A stretch of DNA of 64,000 nt, taken from Flavobacterium anhuiense. GTDB lineage: Bacteria; Bacteroidota; Bacteroidia; Flavobacteriales; Flavobacteriaceae. The position numbers and the translations under genes were made by a program. Below the pieces are notes generated by a model. The model did not search any database, was not told the origin of the DNA, and saw only the letters and a list, made by a program, of their open reading frames with translations. Below, piece by piece: positions 1 through 8,291 of this stretch (position 1 is its first letter; every line of letters starts with the position of its first letter). The stretch covers positions 248,001 through 312,000 of the forward strand of contig NZ_FMVC01000004.1 of NCBI RefSeq assembly GCF_900101855.1, read 5' to 3'.

Positions 1-184
1 GTGCATCTGCAATTTCAACCAAATCATTATTTTGAACCGCCTCGTAATATTCCTCATTTTCCTCCTTCATTAAATTATAACGAAGTAATTTTTTCTCTGC
101 TCCTACATCGGCAATTGGAGTTAAACTGTGGCCAATTTTAAAAGCAGTGTGAAATTCGGTTACGGCGTCAAGTTGTTTTTTCAT
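1..184 (-). CDS. Nucleoside triphosphate pyrophosphohydrolase-like protein (N-terminal part, cut by window edge)
   Basis: Only the first 61 codons lie in the window; the gene runs leftward out of position 1. The protein begins MKKQLDAVTEFHTAFKIG and carries the acidic helix EENEEYYEA, the E-E-x-x-E metal-binding pattern of the all-alpha (MazG/HisE/dUTPase-like) NTP pyrophosphohydrolases, followed by the start of a second acidic helix (VEIADA). Such proteins hydrolyse (d)NTPs to NMP and pyrophosphate in the cytoplasm, often as house-cleaning enzymes; the substrate cannot be told here. The start is the ATG at 184-182, the first ATG after a non-coding stretch. Family call is fairly good; exact substrate unknown. 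Confidence 0.7.
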   Translation of the reverse strand, partial: MKKQLDAVTEFHTAFKIGHSLTPIADVGAEKKLLRYNLMKEENEEYYEAVQNNDLVEIADA

Positions 185-315
185 ATAGTAGTTTTCTTTT
201 TTTTGCTAATTTAAATCACTTTCTAATAATCTGAAAAATTATTGAATGAAATGAAAAGGCAATTTAGCAGCAAATCGTTTACAAATCTCTAAATTTGCTA
301 AAAATTTTTATAATT

Positions 316-504
316 ATGTTTAGTCAAGGACAATTACTATTTGGAGTATGTTTTTTTATCGCTTTTGTAATCATTATGATATTTGCTTATCGAAAAGATT
401 TGAAATTACACAAAGTTTTCTACAAAGGAAATTACAAAGTACTCCTTGCCTTTCTGCTTTTCATCGTCCTTTTGTTCGTAATTAAAATCTTTCTAAAAAG
501 ATAA
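316..504 (+). CDS. Small two-helix membrane protein, unknown function
   Basis: A 62-residue protein starting MFSQGQLLFG. An upstream in-frame TTG at 295 would add seven residues, but the ATG at 316 gives a cleaner start directly before the first hydrophobic segment. Two membrane spans are visible, roughly residues 8-26 and 42-58, separated by a basic loop with the pattern YRKDLKLHKVFYKGNYK. No enzymatic motif is present. It stands alone between a divergent gene on its left and the SRPBCC gene 97 bases downstream. I do not recognise the family; it resembles the many short inner-membrane proteins found beside Flavobacterium housekeeping genes. Confidence 0.6.
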   Translation: MFSQGQLLFGVCFFIAFVIIMIFAYRKDLKLHKVFYKGNYKVLLAFLLFIVLLFVIKIFLKR

Positions 505-601
505 ATTATTCTGGTCGTGATAAAATAAAACCTAATAATTAGGGGTTATTAGTAAGACTCATAATAAAATTTATAACTTTACCGAAACCAAACAATCTAC
601 C

Positions 602-1801
602 ATGAAAATTCTAAAGTATTTATTTCTTTTTGCACTTTTAAGCTTTGTTGCTCTTACTGTTTTTGTTGCTACACAGAAAGGAGATTTTTCTGTAGAAAGA
701 AGTAAAGTCATCAATTCGCCTCGTGCAACGGTTTATAACTACCTGAATGACTTTAGAAATTACGAAGATTTTGAATCATGGTCTGTTGAAGATCCTACGA
801 TTAAAATGACCTATGCTAATAAAACCAGTGGCAATGGCGCTACATTTTATTGGGATGGCGCAGACGGAAAAGGAAATTCTATTATTCTTAAAACGAAAGA
901 TGGAGAAAGCATCGATCAAAAAATGCAGTTTGATGGCACCGAAGCCGATGTAAACTGGACCTTAAAAGATACTTTAAACGGCAAAACAAAAGTTACTTGG
1001 AAAGGAAAAGGAACTATGAGTTTTCTATTTAAAATATACACCGCTCTTCATGGCGGTTCTGACCGAGTTATTGGAACTATCTATGAAAAAAGTTTAGCTA
1101 ATATTGACAAAAACTTAGATTACGAAACTAAAACTTATGCTGTTAAAGTAGATGGAGTGGTTAAGAAAACTGAAACTCCTTATATCAAGCAGACTTTTAC
1201 TAGCGAAATTGCCAAAGTAAGCAAGAATGCTAGAATTGTAATTCCGAAGCTTATTCAGTTTAGCGAAACAAATGGTTTGTCTGCGGCAGGAAAACCTTTT
1301 ATCATTTATCATACTTACGACACTAAAAATGGTTTAGCAAAGATTTCTATCTGTTTGCCTATTAATAAAGAGATTTCAACAAGTTCGGGAAGCGATATTT
1401 TAGCAGGAAAATTAAATGGTTTCGATGCTGTAAAAACAACGCTTAATGGAGATTATTCCCATAGGAATGAAGCCATTGCAAAAACAACGGCTTACATAAA
1501 CAATCAAAAGATTATTCCAGATTTAAGCTGGTCTCATCTTGAAATTTTGACATTAAGCAAATTGGATGTAAAAGCTTCATCTAAATTGGTGACCGAAATT
1601 TATTTTCCAATAAAACCAAAAGTAGTTCCTGTTGCTACAGAACCTGTCTATGCTCCAGAAACTACTGGCGAAATGACAAGCGAGCCACGAGCAGAACAAC
1701 CTACAGAAAAGCCTCGTACAGAACCTGTAAAACGCAAACCAGCTGCACCAACTCCAGCTCCTGCGCAAACACCTGCACAAGAGGAAGATTCAGAATTTTA
1801 A
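602..1801 (+). CDS. SRPBCC-domain membrane-anchored protein with proline-rich tail
   Basis: A 399-residue protein. Residues 4-24 form one hydrophobic N-terminal segment (signal anchor). The pattern VERSKVINSPRATVYNYLND at about 31-50 is typical of the SRPBCC/polyketide-cyclase helix-grip fold, in which a hydrophobic ligand cavity is formed; the domain continues to about residue 175. Residues 180-340 look like a GyrI-like (bacterial effector-binding) region, as in other SRPBCC-GyrI fusions. The tail (about 350-399) is rich in Pro, Glu and Thr, low-complexity, and probably disordered. No catalytic residues can be assigned; a ligand-binding or sensing role is an inference. It is followed 79 bases later by an ECF sigma gene on the same strand, but a functional link is unproven. 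Confidence 0.7.
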   Translation: MKILKYLFLFALLSFVALTVFVATQKGDFSVERSKVINSPRATVYNYLNDFRNYEDFESWSVEDPTIKMTYANKTSGNGATFYWDGADGKGNSIILKTKDGESIDQKMQFDGTEADVNWTLKDTLNGKTKVTWKGKGTMSFLFKIYTALHGGSDRVIGTIYEKSLANIDKNLDYETKTYAVKVDGVVKKTETPYIKQTFTSEIAKVSKNARIVIPKLIQFSETNGLSAAGKPFIIYHTYDTKNGLAKISICLPINKEISTSSGSDILAGKLNGFDAVKTTLNGDYSHRNEAIAKTTAYINNQKIIPDLSWSHLEILTLSKLDVKASSKLVTEIYFPIKPKVVPVATEPVYAPETTGEMTSEPRAEQPTEKPRTEPVKRKPAAPTPAPAQTPAQEEDSEF

Positions 1802-1880
1802 ATAATTTCAAAAGCGCATTAAACCTTTTGTTTTAAATTCTGTCTAACTTCTATTAAAAAAAGTTTACAAAACAAAAAGT

Positions 1881-2423
1881 TTGATAGACGAGAAAGAATT
1901 TATAAAACAACTATTAACCCCTGAAACGCAAAATACTGCGTTTCAAAAACTCTTGTCTGATTATCAGAAACCTTTGTATTCTCATATTCGAAACATTGTT
2001 TTGAATCATGATGATGCTGATGATGTATTACAGAACACTTTTGTAAAAGTCTTTCAAAATCTTAAAAACTTTAAAGGAGAAAGTAAACTTTTTTCCTGGA
2101 TGTATCGTATTGCCACAAATGAAGCTTTGACTTTTCTATCGCAAAAAGCAAAATTAAGTGGAATTTCTTCTGAAGATCTGCAAAACAAAACCATTGATGG
2201 TTTAAAAGCCGATCTCTATTTTGATGGAGATGAAATTCAAATCAAACTTCAAAAAGCAATTGTAACGCTTCCAGAGAAACAGCAATTAGTTTTCAAAATG
2301 AAATATTTTGAAGAGTTAAAATATGAAGAAATTGCAGATATTTTAGGGACATCTGTTGGAGCACTTAAAGCATCTTATCATCACGCAGTAAAAAAAATCG
2401 AATTATATGTTACAACAAATTAA
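1881..2423 (+). CDS. ECF-type RNA polymerase sigma-70 factor
   Basis: 180 residues, the usual length for an ECF sigma factor. Region 2 is visible around residues 27-85 (ADDVLQNTFVKVFQNLKNF followed by LFSWMYRIATNEAL), and region 4 around 128-175 (LPEKQQLVFKMKYFEELKYE then a helix-turn-helix ending HHAVKKI). The start is TTG at 1881; no ATG lies in frame before region 2, so this start is forced. The two genes behind it encode a small membrane protein and an exported helical protein, the usual sigma/anti-sigma/sensor arrangement. It would direct RNA polymerase to a small regulon in response to an envelope signal; the signal is not known. Confidence 0.9.
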   Translation: MIDEKEFIKQLLTPETQNTAFQKLLSDYQKPLYSHIRNIVLNHDDADDVLQNTFVKVFQNLKNFKGESKLFSWMYRIATNEALTFLSQKAKLSGISSEDLQNKTIDGLKADLYFDGDEIQIKLQKAIVTLPEKQQLVFKMKYFEELKYEEIADILGTSVGALKASYHHAVKKIELYVTTN

Positions 2424-2456
2424 ACCTTTTGTAACTAAAACTGTCTTATAAGTATT

Positions 2457-2876
2457 ATGAAAACATTTAAATTAGAAAACGAACCCAAAATAAAATCTGG
2501 CTTTAAAGCTCCAGAAAACTATTTTGATGATTTTTCGGAAAAGGTTTTGCAGCAATTAAACGAAAAAGAAGTTAAGGTAATTCCTTTTTACAAACGTAAA
2601 AAAACACTTTGGATGGCTGCCGCTGCAGTAGTGGGCTTTGCAATATTAATTCCTGCCATAAATAATTATAGAGCAAATTCAACCGATCTTGACGAGGCTA
2701 CTTTAGAAAATTATTTATCCTATCATTCTAATATAAGCCAATACGATCTTATTCAAAAACTGGATGACAGCGATATCGAAAAATTAGGTAACGATGTTAC
2801 TCTAGAAGATGAAACTTTAGAAGATATTTTAGCTACAAGCCCAAACATAGAACACTTAATTTCAGAACAAAATTAA
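2457..2876 (+). CDS. Single-span membrane protein, candidate anti-sigma factor
   Basis: 139 residues: a basic cytoplasmic part (1-48, ending in YKRKK), one membrane span at about 50-67 (LWMAAAAVVGFAILIPAI) and an acidic outer part (75-139) with repeated LEDETLEDIL-like segments. This N-in/C-out layout, placed 33 bases behind an ECF sigma gene, suits an anti-sigma factor or its accessory. No zinc-binding anti-sigma motif (HxxxCxxC) is present, so the assignment rests on context. The outer domain could contact the exported protein encoded next. Confidence 0.55.
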   Translation: MKTFKLENEPKIKSGFKAPENYFDDFSEKVLQQLNEKEVKVIPFYKRKKTLWMAAAAVVGFAILIPAINNYRANSTDLDEATLENYLSYHSNISQYDLIQKLDDSDIEKLGNDVTLEDETLEDILATSPNIEHLISEQN

Positions 2877-2907
2877 ATCAAACTTAACTCAACAACTTAG
2901 CTCAACA

Positions 2908-3366
2908 ATGAAAATAAAAAACATTTTACCGCTATTGCTATTTCTGACAAGTTTTTCATTTTTTGCACAAAATGGAAAAATTGATGAAAAGCGAGAAAAG
3001 ATTAAAGCTTTTAAAGTGTCATTTTTAACGACAGAATTAGAACTAACTTCAACCGAAGCTGAAAAATTCTGGCCAATTTATAATGCTTATGATGATAAAC
3101 AATATGAATTGAAGTACCTAAAAATGAAGACTTATATAAAACAGTTAAAAGATGAAAATCTTAAAAATCTTTCAGACAAAGAAGCTGTAACGTTATTATC
3201 TCAAATAGAAAGTACAGATAAAGAAATCTATCAGCTTCGTGAAAAATACATGAACAATCTGAAAAAAGTACTTCCTGCAAAGAAAATACTCTTACTTAAA
3301 AAATCTGAAGACGACTTTAATCGAAAATTATTGCAACAATACCGAGACAAAGCCAATAAGGATTAA
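2908..3366 (+). CDS. Exported helical protein, sensor-like partner of the ECF sigma factor
   Basis: 152 residues with a clear signal peptide (residues 1-20, ending FFAQ). The mature part is strongly helical and charged; it contains LTSTEAEKFWPIYNAYDDK, which resembles the LTxxQ-type repeats of Spy/CpxP and of CnrX-like periplasmic sensors, followed by a long coiled-coil-like stretch (about 60-125). It lies 31 bases behind the small membrane protein and is the last gene of the sigma operon. By analogy with Spy/CnrX it would sit in the periplasm and modulate the membrane anti-sigma protein; this is inference. A terminator follows it. Confidence 0.6.
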   Translation: MKIKNILPLLLFLTSFSFFAQNGKIDEKREKIKAFKVSFLTTELELTSTEAEKFWPIYNAYDDKQYELKYLKMKTYIKQLKDENLKNLSDKEAVTLLSQIESTDKEIYQLREKYMNNLKKVLPAKKILLLKKSEDDFNRKLLQQYRDKANKD

Positions 3367-3386
3367 ATCTTAACGATACAACAGCG

Positions 3387-3434
3387 ATAAGAACCCTATA
3401 TAATAATACTTACTTTATTATTTAGGGTTCTTAT
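3387..3434. terminator. Bidirectional terminator between convergent genes
   Basis: AAGAACCCT at 3389-3397 pairs with AGGGTTCTT at 3424-3432, with T-rich flanks on both strands, between the stop of the sensor-like gene and the stop of the leftward BNR gene. Confidence 0.75.
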
Positions 3435-3438
3435 TTTT

Positions 3439-4500
3439 TTATTTAAAATTCAATCGGACTACCTTATTGTGTCCTGCTGCGATTGCAGTATTTCTGTTCA
3501 CAAATCGAATGGTAAAAAATTTGTTATCTGTAGAAAGCTGCATCCAGTTTTCTCCTCCATTTTGAGAATATTGTATTCCTTCAGAACCAACACAAACAAT
3601 TTCTCTTCCATTACCTCCAGGAACATATTGTATACATGACGCATAACCAAATCCCATATTCTGACCAATTAATTGCCAAGTCTTGCCGCCGTCTTTTGTA
3701 AAAGCTTTATTATTGGCTTTATTATTAGGAAGATCATAATCTCCTCCTGCAATAAAACCTTGTTTAGAATCATAAAAATCGGCAGTAAAAATTCCTGTCA
3801 TCTGTTTTCCTTGCACAATTGGAGTTTCTACAACTTTCCATGTTTTTGCCTTATCTGGAGAATAAAAAACACGCGCTTTTCTTCCGCCTGAAACCAACCA
3901 AGTATCATTACCTTTTATAACGATATTTGTATTGCTGGCTGCAAAGGCTGCTTCTCCCGTGCTATTTGTCGGCAGTTTATCAGAAAGCAGTTTGGTCCAA
4001 GTCTCTCCGCCATCACGAGTAACTATAATTGAAAAAGTATCTTCTGTTGGATCACCAATTGCAATTCCTTCCTTGTCGTTCCAAAACTGCATGCTATCGT
4101 AAAATACTTTTGGATTAACTTCTTTGTAAACCAATTTAACTTTGCGATCCTTTTTTGAAACAGAGTAAAGAAGTGCAGGATTTGCCACACTCAATAAAAA
4201 AATATCTTTTGAAGTTTGCGCTATACTTCTAAATTCTAATTTTAATGTATCGCGATAAATATGTTCTTCAAATTTTTCTTTTTTATCCAAATCATAATAC
4301 CCAAAACGAGAATTATCGGCACCATACCAAACTTTATTTTTATCAATAAGAATTGCTCTAATACTAATTCTGTCTTTAAATAATGTATCTACCGTCATTG
4401 AAGTAAAGCCATTATTGTAAGCAACGTCAGTTTTATAATTAAATGATCTAAAAGACATCAATAAAATAAAAATAACACAAAATAAAGTGAGTTTTTTCAT
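3439..4500 (-). CDS. Exported BNR/Asp-box beta-propeller protein (Ycf48-like)
   Basis: 353 residues with an N-terminal hydrophobic signal segment (residues 3-17). Four Asp-box (BNR) motifs of the form S/T-x-D/N-x-G-x-x-W are visible: TRDGGETW, YSPDKAKTW (degenerate), TKDGGKTW and SQNGGENW. These mark the sialidase or Ycf48/HCF136-type beta-propeller. The arginine triad of true sialidases is not evident, so it is better named a propeller protein than a sialidase. It is probably periplasmic or outer-membrane associated. Family databases often call it an oxidoreductase, with no evidence in the sequence. It is monocistronic and shares the 250-base region upstream with the divergent Asn/Arg-rich gene. 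Confidence 0.7.
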   Translation of the reverse strand: MKKLTLFCVIFILLMSFRSFNYKTDVAYNNGFTSMTVDTLFKDRISIRAILIDKNKVWYGADNSRFGYYDLDKKEKFEEHIYRDTLKLEFRSIAQTSKDIFLLSVANPALLYSVSKKDRKVKLVYKEVNPKVFYDSMQFWNDKEGIAIGDPTEDTFSIIVTRDGGETWTKLLSDKLPTNSTGEAAFAASNTNIVIKGNDTWLVSGGRKARVFYSPDKAKTWKVVETPIVQGKQMTGIFTADFYDSKQGFIAGGDYDLPNNKANNKAFTKDGGKTWQLIGQNMGFGYASCIQYVPGGNGREIVCVGSEGIQYSQNGGENWMQLSTDNKFFTIRFVNRNTAIAAGHNKVVRLNFK

Positions 4501-4750
4501 AGGAAACTTAAAATTTGGTTAACGCTAAAATACAATTAATTCCCACATGGAAAATTAATTTTCTTATTTTTTTGCTAAGCTTATTTATTGTTTCATTTAC
4601 AGAACTTTATATAAAAAAGTCACAAAACCACTATTCTAAAAATTTAAAACGCTAAAAATCAGCATTATAAAATTCATCCTGTTTTAAATAAATTTTGTGG
4701 CACAGTAATTGGATATCTCATAACACAAAATAATTTAATACAAATTAGCC

Positions 4751-6049
4751 ATGAAAGCGAATTTACTTTTAATAGCAATATCAGCCCTAGTTTTTGGTTC
4801 TTGCGCTGCGCAAAGTCAAACTACTGTTTATGCAAAAAACTCAGATATAAGCGATAACTTAGATTTAAGAGCTGTTGCTTCGATGTTTGGAGAATCAGCC
4901 AATCTTCAAGATTTTGAAAGACGTTTAAATGACCCTAAATATCAAATATCAAATCTTGACCTTAACGGAGATGACGAAGTAGACTATCTTCGTGTAATCG
5001 AAAGTGTTGAAAACAGAACTCACGTTGTAATAATACAAGCAGTTTTGGACCGTGATGTTTACCAAGACGTTGCTACAATAGATGTAGAAAGAGACAATTA
5101 CAATAAAGTGAGCGTTCAAATTGTTGGAAACGCTTACTTATACGGAGCAAATTACATTTATGAGCCTGTTTATAGTGTGGCACCTGTTATTTACACTTCA
5201 TTTTGGGTAACAAATTACAGACCGTATTATTCAACTTGGTATTGGGGTTATTATCCAACTTACTATACTGCTTGGAGACCTTACCCTGTTTACAGATATA
5301 GAAATAATATCAATGTTTGCATCAACGTACACAATACATATAACTATGTAAATGTGAGAAGAAGCTACAGAGCCCCTGCTATTTATGAAACAAGACGTAG
5401 TTACGGTTACGAAAGAATGCGTCCTAACTACAGTTTTGCTGAAAGGCACGCAAACACATCTAACAGATATGAATTAGAACAAAGACGTGTAGCAAACAGA
5501 GAAACTAGCCGAAATACGTATAACACCAATAGAAATTATACAGGAAGAACAACATCTGATAATGGTATTTCTAACAGAACATATGCTGAAAACAGAAATG
5601 CAACAAACAGATCATCTGTAGACAGAAGCAACAATACCACTAGAGGTTATAACTCTACAGGCAGAAGTACTGAAAGTGTAAGCACAGAAAGAAGCACAAA
5701 TCGTGGTGGTTATTCAAATAATGGTTATAATTCTCAAAGAAATGAAAATGCAGCTAGAGTACAGAATACTCCAAGAGTAGATTACGGAAACGGAAATACT
5801 TCTAGCACATCAAGAGGATATTCTAACCGAGAGGCATCTGCTCCAAGAGCTGAAAGAAGTTCAAGAAGTTATTCTGAAAACCAGTCTAGCAATTCAAACA
5901 GAGACTATTCTGCTAGACCACAGCAAAGCCAACGTTCAGAATCTCCACGAATGAGCCAAGAATCTTCTAGAGGAAACCAAGAATCTAGAGGTGGACAGAG
6001 CCAAAGAGATAACGGTTCGAGTTCTAGAGGAAATGGCAGAAGAGGTTAA
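4751..6049 (+). CDS. Exported protein with an acidic EF-hand-like loop and an Asn/Arg/Ser-rich tail
   Basis: 432 residues. Residues 1-20 are a signal sequence with a possible lipobox (VFGSCAAQ). The N-terminal third (30-125) is a folded domain with LDLNGDDEVDYLRV, a D-x-N-x-D-x-E-like loop that may bind calcium. Then comes a Tyr-rich stretch (about 140-200, YRPYYSTWYWGYYPTYY) and a long tail (about 205-432) of Asn, Arg, Ser, Thr and Gly with almost no hydrophobic residues. The tail is basic and probably disordered; it might bind polyanions or cell-surface polymer. The fold and function are unknown to me. A strong terminator follows. Confidence 0.65.
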   Translation: MKANLLLIAISALVFGSCAAQSQTTVYAKNSDISDNLDLRAVASMFGESANLQDFERRLNDPKYQISNLDLNGDDEVDYLRVIESVENRTHVVIIQAVLDRDVYQDVATIDVERDNYNKVSVQIVGNAYLYGANYIYEPVYSVAPVIYTSFWVTNYRPYYSTWYWGYYPTYYTAWRPYPVYRYRNNINVCINVHNTYNYVNVRRSYRAPAIYETRRSYGYERMRPNYSFAERHANTSNRYELEQRRVANRETSRNTYNTNRNYTGRTTSDNGISNRTYAENRNATNRSSVDRSNNTTRGYNSTGRSTESVSTERSTNRGGYSNNGYNSQRNENAARVQNTPRVDYGNGNTSSTSRGYSNREASAPRAERSSRSYSENQSSNSNRDYSARPQQSQRSESPRMSQESSRGNQESRGGQSQRDNGSSSRGNGRRG

Positions 6050-6077
6050 TTTTCGAAATAAATAATATTCAAAAAAG

Positions 6078-6108
6078 AAAGCACAATTTTACGATTGTGC
6101 TTTTTTTT
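6078..6108 (+). terminator. Rho-independent terminator
   Basis: AAAGCACAA (6078-6086) pairs with TTGTGCTTT (6095-6103), followed by a T-run. It ends the Asn/Arg-rich gene. Confidence 0.85.
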
Positions 6109-6124
6109 ATCTTTTTAATTTTAA

Positions 6125-6157
6125 TTGCCTCTAATTTGTTTTAAAACAGTAAATTTG
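6125..6157 (+). promoter_or_regulatory. Bacteroidota-type promoter of kup
   Basis: TTG at 6125-6127 and TAAATTTG at 6150-6157 are separated by 22 bases, matching the TTG / TAnnTTTG pattern used by the Flavobacterium primary sigma factor. The -7 box ends 25 bases before the ATG. Confidence 0.55.
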
Positions 6158-6182
6158 CAACCGTCTTTTTATAAAATTATAC

Positions 6183-8156
6183 ATGAGCGCATCGCATAAA
6201 AACTTACATAGTAAGTTGTCTATAGGGGGTTTATTGATTACTTTAGGGATTATTTATGGAGATATCGGTACTTCTCCACTGTACGTAATGAAGGCTATTT
6301 TGGGTGATCATACGATAAATGCTGATATTGTTTTAGGAGGCATTTCGTGTGTGTTTTGGACACTTACATTACAAACTACAATTAAATATGTACTTATTAC
6401 TTTAAGTGCAGACAACCACGGTGAAGGAGGGATTTTTGCCTTATATGCATTGGTCAAGAAAACTAAAATTCAATGGCTTATAGTACCCGCGATTATTGGT
6501 GGTAGTGCCCTACTCGCTGACGGAATTATAACCCCGCCTATTTCGATTTCTTCTGCTGTAGAAGGAATTAGGGCATTTTACCCAACGATGCAGACACAAA
6601 CTATCGTATACATCGTAATTACCATTTTATTCGTTTTATTTACTATTCAGCAGTTTGGAACTAAATTGGTTGGAAAATTCTTTGCTCCAATGATGTTAAT
6701 CTGGTTCGCTATGTTGGGTACACTAGGAGCAATTCAGGTATTGAATTATCCTGAAGTAATTAAAGCGATTAATCCTTATTACGCTTATCATTTATTATCG
6801 ATACATCCTGATGGTTTCTTCGTTCTTGGATTTGTTTTCTTATGTACAACTGGAGCTGAGGCTTTATATTCTGACATGGGACACTGTGGAAGAAAAAACA
6901 TTAGAATTAGCTGGATTTTTGTGAAAACCACTTTAGTTTTAAACTATTTTGGACAAGCTGCTTATTTAATTCACCACGAAGGAAGTACGTTACAGCAATT
7001 AGGAGGTGAAAACGGAAATCCGTTTTACTTGATTATGCCACATTGGTTTTTACCTTTCGGAATCGTAGTTGCAACTCTTGCCGCTGTAATTGCATCTCAA
7101 GCGCTTATCTCTGGTTCGTTTACATTAATTAACGAGGCTATGCGTCTGAACTTCTGGCCAAAAGTAAAAATCAAATATCCAACAGAAGTAAAAGGTCAAT
7201 TGTACATTCCGTCAATCAACTGGCTATTGTTTTTTGGCTGTGTTGGAATCGTTTTACATTTCGAGAAATCAGGAAACATGGAGCATGCGTATGGTCTTGC
7301 CATTATTTTGTGTATGATCATGACAACCATATTATTGAATTACTACTTAATCATGAAACGTGTAAAACTGTACTTTATGGTACCGTTAATTACAATTTAT
7401 TTATTGATTGAGTTCAGCTTCCTTTTTGCTAATATTACCAAATTTGCCGAAGGTGGTTACGTAACATTAATTATTGCGAGTTTACTTATTTCTGTGATGA
7501 CAATCTGGTATCTAGCTAAGAAAATCAACAAAAACTACACTAAGGTGGTCAAAGTTGATGATTACAAGCAAGTTCTGGTAGAGTTAAGCCAAGATTTATC
7601 CATTCCGAAATATGCCACACATTTGGTTTATATGACCAATGCAAATCGCGTTGATGAATTGGAAGAAAAAGTAATTTATTCGATTCTTCAAAAACGTCCA
7701 AAAAGAGCTGATATTTATTGGTTTGTTCACGTTAATATTTTAACTGAACCTTACAAAACGCAATATAAAGTAACAGAAATTGCGAAAGACGATATTTATA
7801 GAATTGATTTTAACTTAGGATTTAGAGAGCCAACCAAAATCAATTTGATGTTTAGAGAAGTTATCAAAGACATGGTAAAACGAGGTGAAGTAGATATTAC
7901 CAGCCGTTACGAATCTTTAAACAAGAACAATATTATTGGAGACTTTAAATTTGTATTGTCTGAGAAATTCTTATCAAACGACAACGATTTAAGATGGCAT
8001 GAAAATATTATCATGAACTCTTATTTCTTCATAAAAAAACTGAGTTTGTCTGAGGAAAGAGCTTTTGGTCTAGACAGCAGTTCTGTTAAAATAGAAAAAT
8101 TCCCGATGGTGCTTCACGCTCCAGAAAATATTGGATTAACGCGTATTACAAAATAA
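6183..8156 (+). CDS. kup: Kup-family low-affinity potassium transporter
   Basis: 657 residues, within the usual 620-670 for bacterial Kup (TrkD). The N-terminus shows the family signature GIIYGDIGTSPLYV (about residues 22-35), and conserved segments such as DNHGEGGIFALYALV and SADGIIT-like LLADGIITPPISI follow. About twelve membrane spans lie between residues 15 and 450; the C-terminal 200 residues are a cytoplasmic domain. The protein imports K+ together with protons across the inner membrane. The gene is monocistronic, with its own promoter and terminator. The start at 6183 precedes a short hydrophilic leader typical of the family. Confidence 0.95.
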   Translation: MSASHKNLHSKLSIGGLLITLGIIYGDIGTSPLYVMKAILGDHTINADIVLGGISCVFWTLTLQTTIKYVLITLSADNHGEGGIFALYALVKKTKIQWLIVPAIIGGSALLADGIITPPISISSAVEGIRAFYPTMQTQTIVYIVITILFVLFTIQQFGTKLVGKFFAPMMLIWFAMLGTLGAIQVLNYPEVIKAINPYYAYHLLSIHPDGFFVLGFVFLCTTGAEALYSDMGHCGRKNIRISWIFVKTTLVLNYFGQAAYLIHHEGSTLQQLGGENGNPFYLIMPHWFLPFGIVVATLAAVIASQALISGSFTLINEAMRLNFWPKVKIKYPTEVKGQLYIPSINWLLFFGCVGIVLHFEKSGNMEHAYGLAIILCMIMTTILLNYYLIMKRVKLYFMVPLITIYLLIEFSFLFANITKFAEGGYVTLIIASLLISVMTIWYLAKKINKNYTKVVKVDDYKQVLVELSQDLSIPKYATHLVYMTNANRVDELEEKVIYSILQKRPKRADIYWFVHVNILTEPYKTQYKVTEIAKDDIYRIDFNLGFREPTKINLMFREVIKDMVKRGEVDITSRYESLNKNNIIGDFKFVLSEKFLSNDNDLRWHENIIMNSYFFIKKLSLSEERAFGLDSSSVKIEKFPMVLHAPENIGLTRITK

Positions 8157-8175
8157 TAGGCTTTTAAATAATTCA

Positions 8176-8206
8176 AAAAAACACTCTAATTTGGAGTGTT
8201 TTTTTC
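8176..8206 (+). terminator. Rho-independent terminator of kup
   Basis: AAAAACACTC pairs with GAGTGTTTTT around the loop TAATTTG, then a T-run, starting 20 bases after the kup stop codon. Confidence 0.85.
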
Positions 8207-8266
8207 TTTTAATACGAGTTAGATTAAGATTCAGTATTAAAAATTTAACTTTCAATCAATTAATAG

Positions 8267-8274
8267 TACCTTTG
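8267..8274 (+). promoter_or_regulatory. -7 promoter element
   Basis: TACCTTTG, an exact match to TAnnTTTG, 17 bases before the methyltransferase ATG. No clear TTG -33 box is seen at the usual distance. Confidence 0.45.
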
Positions 8275-8291
8275 CAACTCAAATTATAGAA

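Noticed and set aside
3439-4500. Sialidase
   Set aside because: Asp-boxes are present but the catalytic arginine triad and the FRIP motif are not visible; kept as a propeller protein only.
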